From contig NZ_NPEA01000001.1 of assembly GCF_002812205.1 (NCBI RefSeq), forward strand, positions 473,704 to 537,703: a DNA stretch of 64,000 nucleotides, written 5' to 3'. The notes under the pieces were generated by a model. It made no database searches. It was not told the origin of the DNA and worked only from the letters and a program-made list of their open reading frames with translations. Source of the DNA: Leptospira neocaledonica. GTDB lineage: Bacteria > Spirochaetota > Leptospiria > Leptospirales > Leptospiraceae. Below, one piece after another: positions 43,800 through 50,977 of this stretch (positions within the stretch are counted from its first letter, which is position 1; the number at the start of each line of letters is the position of its first letter). Both the position numbers and the translations under genes were made by a program.

Positions 43800-44940
43800 A
43801 AAACCCTACGCGATTTACGTAATTACTAAACATGGTTTAAAGACAGGGACAAAATTATTCCGTTCCTTAAAAGAAGCGGAACTATTTGTTTCTCCTAAAT
43901 TTATTTCGGAAGCTCCTAAAGAATCCAAACTTTTAAGTCTCCCGATGGAACCAACATTGAGAGAAAGTTTCATGGAATATGATTGTCATATTTTCGTGAT
44001 CAGTGTAGGAGCTGTTGTTCGGATGGTCGCTCCATTTTTGGTCAGTAAAAAAACGGATCCCGCCGTTCTTTGTATAGATGACCAAGCAAAGTTCACCATC
44101 TGCGTTTTATCCGGTCATGTTGGGAGAGGCAATTTTTTTACTCAGAAAATTTCAGATCTTTTGGAAAATATTCCAGTGATCACAACTGCATCCGATGTTT
44201 CCGGAACTTTAACTGTGGATATTTTAGGAAGAGAACTGGGTTGGAGTTTAGAAGACCAGGATCGGAATATAACCCGAGCATGTGCAGCAGTAGTAAATGA
44301 AACTAAGGTTTTATTTGTACAAGAGACGGGCGAGCCGAATTTTTGGCCTTTGGAAAAAGGTCTTCCTAAGGGTGTAGAATATTCCCTTAGTTTAGAAAAT
44401 GTAGATCCAGAAGATTATGAAATTCTACTCATTGCAAGCGATAGAACAGATATCAAAACTACAACCCCGGAGATATATTCTAACTCAGTAATATACAGAC
44501 CTAAATCATTAATCTTAGGATTGGGCTGTGACAAAGGAATTCCTACCGAAGTGGTAGAGAACGGGATCACAAAGGTATTAAAAGAATATAATCTATCTTT
44601 CGAAAGCATAAAATCAATTGCAAGCGTCGATGCAAAAAAAGCAGAGCCTGCATTTTTGGAAATTTCGGAGAAATATGGCTGGGAATTTACGACCTTCTCC
44701 GCAGAAAAACTGAACCAAGTAGAAGGAATTTCAGAAACTTCTAAAGCTGCTTCCGAATATGTGGGGACTCGTTCCGTAAGTGAGGCCGCGGCTCTTCTTC
44801 TTTCCGGCTCCGAAAAATTACTCGTAACAAAACAAAAATACAAAGAAACAGAAGCCGGAAAAAATCTCACTGTCGCCATTGCAAGAATCCAATTTGCGAC
44901 CAGACCAGAAATCCGATCCGAAAGTTTGGAGAAAGTATGA
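43786..44940 (+). CDS. cbiG: cobalt-precorrin-5A hydrolase CbiG
   Basis: 384 residues. The CbiG N-terminal and central domains have FVISVGAVVRMVAPFLVSKK, VCIDDQAKFTICVLSGHVG, FFTQKISDLL and TASDVSGTLTVD. The C-terminal domain has LILGLGCDKGIPTEVVE, SVDAKKAEPAFLEI and SVSEAAALLLSG. It opens the delta-lactone ring and releases acetaldehyde in the anaerobic pathway. It overlaps cbiL and, by ATGA, cbiH. Confidence 0.95.
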   Translation: MIQSRKPYAIYVITKHGLKTGTKLFRSLKEAELFVSPKFISEAPKESKLLSLPMEPTLRESFMEYDCHIFVISVGAVVRMVAPFLVSKKTDPAVLCIDDQAKFTICVLSGHVGRGNFFTQKISDLLENIPVITTASDVSGTLTVDILGRELGWSLEDQDRNITRACAAVVNETKVLFVQETGEPNFWPLEKGLPKGVEYSLSLENVDPEDYEILLIASDRTDIKTTTPEIYSNSVIYRPKSLILGLGCDKGIPTEVVENGITKVLKEYNLSFESIKSIASVDAKKAEPAFLEISEKYGWEFTTFSAEKLNQVEGISETSKAASEYVGTRSVSEAAALLLSGSEKLLVTKQKYKETEAGKNLTVAIARIQFATRPEIRSESLEKV

Positions 44941-46400
44941 GCGAAACTCCAAAAGGAAAATTGAATATTGTAGGGATAGGCCCTGGAAATGATTCGCATA
45001 TCACCCCTGCCGCTTTAGCTGCTATCAAAGAAGCAGATTCCATAATAGGATACACTACTTATATCAATCTAGTAAAACATCATCTGAGCGGAAAACAAGT
45101 AACTCGTACGGGAATGACGGAAGAGATTACTCGGGCACAAACAGCAGTGGAGTCTGCAAAATTGGGACAAACGGTCACATTGATCTCTTCAGGAGACGCG
45201 GGCGTTTATGGAATGGCCGGTCTAGTATTCGAAGTTTTAAGAAAAACAGGTTGGAAAAAGGGAGACTCTCCTGAAATAAAAATGATTCCGGGGATCAGTG
45301 CAGATAGCTCCTGTGGTTCTCTTGTAGGAGCTCCTATGGTCCACGACTCAGCCAGGATCTCGCTTTCCGATCTTTTAACTCCTTGGACTGTGATCGAAAA
45401 CCGGATTGAGTCAGCAGCTAAAGGAGACTTTGTAATCAACCTATACAATCCAGCTTCCGGAAGAAGACAAAGACAGATTGTAGAAGCAGCTCGTATCATA
45501 AAAAAATATAGGCCAGGAACCACTCCAGTCGCACTCGTCAAGAGCGCATATCGCAGACAAGAGAATATTCAGTTCTCAGATCTGGATCATTTTTTGGAAT
45601 TCGAGATCGGAATGAATACTACCGTCATCATAGGATCCTCTCAATCTTTCGTTTATGAAGGTTTTTTTGTAACCCCAAGAGGATACGGAAATAAATACTC
45701 TTTAGAAGATGGCTCTTTGAAACCGGGACAAAATAGAGCAGTATCATTGAGAACGGAAAACGATCTGGCAAGTAGGATTCCAAAAGAATCACCTTCTCCT
45801 AATTTAAATATTACTAAAATACAAGGTGCATTCGTAAAATCGAGCACAACGATTTTTGAAAATGAAAAGGAAGAAGTCGCGGAGACCCAAGATTCTTCCG
45901 TGTCTACCGCCCTAAAGGCATTACAATTTCTGGAAGTGACTCCTAAAAAAAAGGACATTCAAATCTCCGAATTGAAATCAGAAGAAAAAATCCAATATTT
46001 AGGACGTATTGGCGGAGCGGTTCTTTATAAAAATGATGAGGATTACTATTTAATCGGAAAACTTAAGAGACCTACCAATCTTGAAACATTCGGATTTTAT
46101 AATCCACCCGAACAAGACCAAAAATGGATACGGCTAAAAATTAAGGATCAGGAAATCGTTTCACAAAATAATTTCGATGTTTTAATTTCTTTCCCCTCAG
46201 AAGGTAAACCAGAAGAAGTTTATGATATATTCTCCATTTATAGAAATTCTTCGGTCAGCGAACGGCTTTGGAATTATGTTTTAGATAATAGTAAAATGAT
46301 TCTCTGGGAAACCAGAAAATATACGGATGCAAGATGGTTGGGACATTCTCCAAAACAAGTCTGGTCTTCCTTCAGGGAAAATATATTAAAATGCGACTAA
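44937..46400 (+). CDS. cbiH: cobalt-precorrin-3B C17-methyltransferase CbiH with unknown C-terminal domain
   Basis: 487 residues. Residues 1-245 are a standard CbiH/CobJ methylase (LNIVGIGPGNDSHITPAA, SIIGYTTYINLV, LISSGDAGVYGMAG, FVINLYNPASGRR, TTVIIGSSQSF). It methylates C17 and contracts the ring. Residues about 246-487 form an extra domain not recognised here: a linker, then LGRIGGAVLYKNDEDYYLIG and WETRKYTDARWLGHSPKQVW. It has one Cys only, so it is not the Fe-S extension known from CbiH60. The frame is intact throughout. Confidence 0.93.
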   Translation: MSETPKGKLNIVGIGPGNDSHITPAALAAIKEADSIIGYTTYINLVKHHLSGKQVTRTGMTEEITRAQTAVESAKLGQTVTLISSGDAGVYGMAGLVFEVLRKTGWKKGDSPEIKMIPGISADSSCGSLVGAPMVHDSARISLSDLLTPWTVIENRIESAAKGDFVINLYNPASGRRQRQIVEAARIIKKYRPGTTPVALVKSAYRRQENIQFSDLDHFLEFEIGMNTTVIIGSSQSFVYEGFFVTPRGYGNKYSLEDGSLKPGQNRAVSLRTENDLASRIPKESPSPNLNITKIQGAFVKSSTTIFENEKEEVAETQDSSVSTALKALQFLEVTPKKKDIQISELKSEEKIQYLGRIGGAVLYKNDEDYYLIGKLKRPTNLETFGFYNPPEQDQKWIRLKIKDQEIVSQNNFDVLISFPSEGKPEEVYDIFSIYRNSSVSERLWNYVLDNSKMILWETRKYTDARWLGHSPKQVWSSFRENILKCD

Positions 46401-46410
46401 GAGTATTATT

Positions 46411-47193
46411 ATGAAGGTATATATCATTGGCGCGGGTCCGGGCGATCCGGATCTGATCACCATCAAGGGTGCAAGACTAGTGGAGACCTGCCCTATCGTT
46501 CTCTACACAGGGTCTCTTGTACCTCAAAGAGTAATAGAAAGAGCGAATCCAAGTGCAACCGTATTAGATTCTTCTAAAATGACTTTAGAAGATATCATTT
46601 CCATTTTAGAAGAGGCTAAGAAGAAAGACCTAGATGTTGCGAGAGTCCATACCGGAGATCCCTCTATATTCGGCTCCACCGCAGAGCAAATGAGAAAAAT
46701 GGATGAGTTGGAAATTCCCTATGAGATCGTCCCTGGAGTTTCCTCTTTTACCGCTGCAGCCGCAATGTTAGGCAAGGAGCTTACCCTCCCTGAAGTTTCT
46801 CAATCTGTGGTCATCACTCGCGCGGAAGGAAGAACTCCTATGCCGGAAAAAGAGAAATTAGCAACATTTGCATCCACCGGAGCAACTTTAGTTTTCTTTC
46901 TAAGTGTTTTACATATTCGTAAAATTGTTGAGGAACTTATCCCTCACTATGGTAAGGACTGTCCGGTTTCAGTCGTGCAGAAAGCAACCTGGCCGGAACA
47001 GAAAATAGTCACCGGGACTTTAGAAAACATAACATCCAAGGTAAAAGAAGAAAAGATCACAGCTACTGCGATCATCTTCGTAGGCAAAGTACTGGATTGC
47101 CATGATTTTGCGGATTCCAGACTTTATGCTTCCGACTTCTCTCATAAGTTTAGAAAAGCGAATAAAAAGCAGATTGTTTCGGAAGCACAATGA
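46411..47193 (+). CDS. cbiF: cobalt-precorrin-4 C11-methyltransferase CbiF
   Basis: 260 residues. VYIIGAGPGDPDLITIKGAR, VLYTGSLVPQRVIERA, VARVHTGDPSIFGSTAEQM, EIVPGVSSFTAAAAMLGKEL and VVITRAEGRTPMPEKE are diagnostic of CbiF/CobM. It methylates C11. It overlaps cobO by 4 bp (ATGA). Confidence 0.96.
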   Translation: MKVYIIGAGPGDPDLITIKGARLVETCPIVLYTGSLVPQRVIERANPSATVLDSSKMTLEDIISILEEAKKKDLDVARVHTGDPSIFGSTAEQMRKMDELEIPYEIVPGVSSFTAAAAMLGKELTLPEVSQSVVITRAEGRTPMPEKEKLATFASTGATLVFFLSVLHIRKIVEELIPHYGKDCPVSVVQKATWPEQKIVTGTLENITSKVKEEKITATAIIFVGKVLDCHDFADSRLYASDFSHKFRKANKKQIVSEAQ

Positions 47194-47723
47194 ATTCTTC
47201 TCCCGATAAAAAAGGACTGATCTTAGTATTCACCGGTCCTGGAAAAGGAAAAACTACCGCTGCTCTCGGAATTCTTTTCAGAGCGCTAGGAAGAGGTATG
47301 AAATGCGGGGTTGTCCAATTTTTAAAAGGAAAATGGGAAACCGGAGAAAGGAAATTTGCAAAAACCATTACAGATCTGGACTTTCACGTAATGGGACTCG
47401 GCTTTACCTGGGAAAGTGATGATATAGATCAGGACAAGAAGGCCGCAAGATTAGCTTGGGAAAAATCTTATGAGATGATATTTTCAGAAAATTATAAAAT
47501 ACTCATATTAGATGAGATTACTTATGCTTTTCACTACGGATGGCTTTCTCCGGAAGAAGTCTGCGACGCTCTTTCCAAAAAACCGGGAGATCTACACATT
47601 ATTATTACGGGCAGAAATTGTCCGAGTTTATTAACGGATATGGCTGATCTGATCAGCCAAATAGAATCCCCTAAACATCCATATAAAAAGGGCGTTCCCG
47701 CTCAAATTGGGATAGATTATTAA
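47190..47723 (+). CDS. cobO: corrinoid adenosyltransferase CobO (BtuR/CobA type)
   Basis: 177 residues. P-loop VFTGPGKGKTTAALGILFRA, then GVVQFLKGKWETGERKFA, ILDEITYAFHYGWL and IIITGRNCPSLLTDMADL, the CobA/CobO signature. It transfers the adenosyl group of ATP to Co(I) corrinoid. A reductant is needed to make Co(I); the flavoprotein at 39269 is one candidate source. Confidence 0.96.
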   Translation: MNSSPDKKGLILVFTGPGKGKTTAALGILFRALGRGMKCGVVQFLKGKWETGERKFAKTITDLDFHVMGLGFTWESDDIDQDKKAARLAWEKSYEMIFSENYKILILDEITYAFHYGWLSPEEVCDALSKKPGDLHIIITGRNCPSLLTDMADLISQIESPKHPYKKGVPAQIGIDY

Positions 47724-47729
47724 AAAATT

Positions 47730-49109
47730 ATGATACAAGAAATCAGAATACCGAGGATACTAATTTCCGGAACTGGGAGTGGAACCGGAAAGACCACATT
47801 TACAATAGCGCTTACCAAGGCTTTGCAAGCAAAAGGCCTAAAAGTTTCTGTATTCAAATGCGGGCCCGATTATTTAGATCCAGGTTATCATTCTTTCGTT
47901 ACCGGAAAAAACTGTCAAAATCTGGATGGATGGTTGATGGGAAAAGAATCGGTAATTTCCAGTTTTGTTGGTGCAAGCCAAGGGTCGGATATTTCCATCA
48001 TAGAAGGAGTGATGGGATTATTTGATGGCCATTCACCTAATTCAGATGCAGGCTCCACGGCGGAAATCGCAAAATGGCTGCAAGTTCCAACTATCGTATC
48101 AATCGATGCATCCGGAATGGCGGCGACTTTTTCAGCAATTGCATCAGGAATCAAGAATTATGATCCTCAAGTCCCTATCCAAGGTTTTTTTGCAAACTTT
48201 TTAGGAAGTAAGAGTCATCTTTCCATTATAGAAACTGCAAGTATTCCATTACCCGTTTTAGGCGGATTTCCTAAGTCATACGAATATTCCTTTCCGGAAA
48301 GGCATTTAGGACTCCATTCCGCGGGCCCTGATATTTTAACGGAAGAAAAACTTTCTTTTTGGCAAAATCTAACCGAAGAATGGTTGGATCTAGAAAAAGT
48401 ATTAGAGATTGCCAACTCCGCGCCCCCCATTCTATCTCCAGGACAGTCGAAAATTCAGCCCAAAACTAAAGATTGTAGAATAGGAATTGCTTTTGATGAA
48501 GCATTCCATTTTTATTATGAAGATAATTTCAAAAAATTGAGGGAGGAAGGCGCAGAGTTAGTTTTTTTCTCTCCGCTAAAAGATACAAAACTTCCAGAAG
48601 TAGACGGACTGTATTTCGGGGGTGGCTATCCGGAGATATTCGCAGATCTTTTAGCGAATAATAAAAACCTAATACAAGATATCAAAAATTTTGCAAATTC
48701 GAAAAAGCCAATCTACGCGGAATGTGGTGGATTAATGTATCTTTCGTCAGAGATCCAAAACATAGAAGGTCAATGTTTTCCGATGGTCGGCCTGATCCCA
48801 GGAAAGGCGATCATGGGTCCTAAACTCAAAAGTTTAGGTTATGTAGAGGCATATACTGAAAGAAGGACAATTCTGGGAGAAGCGGGAATTCGTTTCCGGG
48901 GACACCAATTCCGATACTCTGATCTGATTATAGAAAACGAGGACGAATTATTATTCTCTTATCATATCAGAAAACGTAAGTCAGAACAAAGTACTCGAGA
49001 AGGTTATACAGTTTCAAACGTTTTGGCAAGTTATGTACATGCACATTGGGCCTCCAATCCTGAAATTCCAAAAAACTTTATAGCTTCTTGTAGGAGATTT
49101 AAAGTTTGA
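47730..49109 (+). CDS. cbiA: cobyrinate a,c-diamide synthase CbiA
   Basis: 459 residues. An ATP-binding N-terminus (ISGTGSGTGKTTFTIALTKA) is followed by FKCGPDYLDPGYHSFVTGK and VEGVMGLFDGH-like IIEGVMGLFDGHSPN. A class I glutamine amidotransferase-like C-terminus has YFGGGYPEIF, ECGGLMYLS with its Cys, and HAHWASN. It amidates the a and c acetate side chains of cobyrinate using Gln and ATP. It overlaps cbiZ by 4 bp. Confidence 0.95.
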   Translation: MIQEIRIPRILISGTGSGTGKTTFTIALTKALQAKGLKVSVFKCGPDYLDPGYHSFVTGKNCQNLDGWLMGKESVISSFVGASQGSDISIIEGVMGLFDGHSPNSDAGSTAEIAKWLQVPTIVSIDASGMAATFSAIASGIKNYDPQVPIQGFFANFLGSKSHLSIIETASIPLPVLGGFPKSYEYSFPERHLGLHSAGPDILTEEKLSFWQNLTEEWLDLEKVLEIANSAPPILSPGQSKIQPKTKDCRIGIAFDEAFHFYYEDNFKKLREEGAELVFFSPLKDTKLPEVDGLYFGGGYPEIFADLLANNKNLIQDIKNFANSKKPIYAECGGLMYLSSEIQNIEGQCFPMVGLIPGKAIMGPKLKSLGYVEAYTERRTILGEAGIRFRGHQFRYSDLIIENEDELLFSYHIRKRKSEQSTREGYTVSNVLASYVHAHWASNPEIPKNFIASCRRFKV

Positions 49110-49801
49110 GCTTTTTTCAGTCAGACAAAATAGAAGTTTCCGAAACATGGTTGGAACTCCAACTTTCGATGCCTCATTCTTCTTTAAGTTGGGCGGTCGT
49201 GGGGGGAGGATATCTAATCACAAACAAAATTTATTGGTTAAAAGTTTCCAATTCCGACTTAAGTCCTGAAATTCTTCCGGAAGAATATTATAGAAATCGA
49301 TTAGTAGAAAAAGGAGAGAAGGAAGAAGTTTTAGGGTTTATGACCAGCGCCTCTCTTTTGAATCACTCTGTCGTCGAAAAAAATTTGGGTGATATGCACG
49401 TTAGGACAATCGCGACAGTAGGATTAGGAAATGCGGTTAGAGTAGGAGATCTTCCAAAACAAATAGAAAAAATAGGAACCATTAACTTACTCGTTCAAAC
49501 TTCCGAAATGTTCACTTTCCCCGCAAGTATAGAAGCAATCTCTATAGCGTCCGAGGCAAGGACCCTTGCGGTTTTAGAATCCGAGATCCAGATACAAAAC
49601 GAAAATAGTTTAGCTACGGGGACTGGAACGGATTGTATCGGAGTTATCTCTCCGATTGGAGCGAGTGGAATAGATTATGTTGGAAAGCATACTATCTTTG
49701 GGCATTTAATTGGAGCAGCTTCCTACGAAGCGGTCGCTCAAGGTATCCTCAAATGGAAAAGACAAAAAATCACTTACTTAGAGAATTTCAAAGCTCAATG
49801 A
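49106..49801 (+). CDS. cbiZ: adenosylcobinamide amidohydrolase CbiZ
   Basis: 231 residues. GFMTSASLLNHSV, IATVGLGNAVRVGD, then SLATGTGTDCIGVISPIG and YVGKHTIFGHLIGAASYEAV are CbiZ signatures. CbiZ cleaves the aminopropanol tail from (pseudo)cobinamides to allow remodelling of scavenged corrinoids. The start is TTG 49106 inside the cbiA stop (TTGA), with AGGAGA 9 nt upstream. Its presence in a de novo operon suggests both salvage and synthesis. Confidence 0.92.
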   Translation: MSFFQSDKIEVSETWLELQLSMPHSSLSWAVVGGGYLITNKIYWLKVSNSDLSPEILPEEYYRNRLVEKGEKEEVLGFMTSASLLNHSVVEKNLGDMHVRTIATVGLGNAVRVGDLPKQIEKIGTINLLVQTSEMFTFPASIEAISIASEARTLAVLESEIQIQNENSLATGTGTDCIGVISPIGASGIDYVGKHTIFGHLIGAASYEAVAQGILKWKRQKITYLENFKAQ

Positions 49802-49805
49802 ATAT

Positions 49806-50435
49806 ATGAAAAAATCAGTATGTTTACTCAGACACCCAAGCATACTTTCTGAATATGGAGGAAAATATTTAGGAAGAAAAGAAGTATCTCTTTCTCAAGA
49901 AGGACTTGGAGAAATAAAAAATATAGAGAAAAATATCCAAGATAAATTCCTGAAAGGAAAAATATATCTGAGCCCATCAAAACAATGCAGAGAAACCTTT
50001 GATGCATTAGGATTTTCTAAAGAAGTCCAACCGGAATTCAGAGAAGAATTACGAGAATTACATTTTGGTGAATGGGAAGGAAGATCTTTTTCAGCCGTTG
50101 CAGAAGCAAATTTAGAATGTTTAAAAAAATTTGCGAATTTCTCCCCTTCTTTTCAATTTCCCCAAGGTGAAAGCCTGTTTGAATTTCAAACAAGGGCAGA
50201 AGTGTTCAAGAAGCATATACTCTCTTCCTCAGATAATTCTATTCTTATTGTAAGTCACGGAGGAATTCTCTCTATCCTACTTTGTTCTTTTTTAAGCCTT
50301 CCTTATTCTTTTTATACGAAATTCAAAATATCCCCTTCTACTCTTATTTATTTAGATATATTTAAAAATGGTCAGGTTGTTTTGACCGATTTAATCAGAA
50401 TGTCTTCCTCAAGGAGATGTGAATGGCCGGGATAG
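49806..50435 (+). CDS. histidine phosphatase, CobC-like
   Basis: 209 residues, histidine phosphatase superfamily. The catalytic motif reads LLRHPS rather than the common RHGE; LSPSKQCRETFDAL, LRELHFGEWEGRSF (Glu proton donor region) and ILIVSHGGILSILL complete the site. It likely removes phosphate from alpha-ribazole phosphate or adenosylcobalamin phosphate (CobC). A second member of the family lies at 54552. Its end overlaps cobU by 13 bp. Confidence 0.85.
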   Translation: MKKSVCLLRHPSILSEYGGKYLGRKEVSLSQEGLGEIKNIEKNIQDKFLKGKIYLSPSKQCRETFDALGFSKEVQPEFREELRELHFGEWEGRSFSAVAEANLECLKKFANFSPSFQFPQGESLFEFQTRAEVFKKHILSSSDNSILIVSHGGILSILLCSFLSLPYSFYTKFKISPSTLIYLDIFKNGQVVLTDLIRMSSSRRCEWPG

Positions 50436-50977
50436 TTTTAATCACTGGTGGATGCAGAAGCGGAAAAAGTAAATTTGCGTTAGAGAAAGCGAATTTTATA
50501 CAAGGAAAAAAAATCTTTTTGGCCACCTGCCCTCGCATAGATTCTGAAATGGATGAAAGAATAAAAAGACACCGGTTAGAAAGAACAGGTTGGGAAACAA
50601 TAGAAGAAGAATTGGAACTTTCTCCTCTGTTCGATTCTATTCCCGCAGAATCTGTAGTATTATTAGATTGCCTAAGCCTTTGGATCAACAACCTGATGTA
50701 TGATACAAAAAACAAAAATATACAATTGAACCAAGATCAAATCAAGGACTATTGCAATAAGCTTGGACATTCTATCTTAAATTCGAAAGTGAAAAATGTA
50801 TTTATAGTCACAAATGAGGTCGGAATGGGTCTTGTTCCGGAAAATAAAGAAGGCAGATTGTATAGAGATCTATTAGGGATCTGTAATCAAACCTTTGCTT
50901 CTGTTGCAAGTGAAGTATACTTTTTAGTCAGTGGGATCCCGATCCAAATCAAACCTTCTTCGGATAATAGTTTATGA
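50423..50977 (+). CDS. cobU: adenosylcobinamide kinase/guanylyltransferase CobU
   Basis: 184 residues. P-loop ITGGCRSGKSKFALEKA; the site RIKRHRLERTGWETIEEEL has the His that carries GMP; LLDCLSLWINNLM and FIVTNEVGMGLVPENKEGR follow. It phosphorylates adenosylcobinamide and attaches GMP. It overlaps the upstream phosphatase and, by ATGA, the cobD-cbiP fusion. Confidence 0.96.
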   Translation: MAGIVLITGGCRSGKSKFALEKANFIQGKKIFLATCPRIDSEMDERIKRHRLERTGWETIEEELELSPLFDSIPAESVVLLDCLSLWINNLMYDTKNKNIQLNQDQIKDYCNKLGHSILNSKVKNVFIVTNEVGMGLVPENKEGRLYRDLLGICNQTFASVASEVYFLVSGIPIQIKPSSDNSL

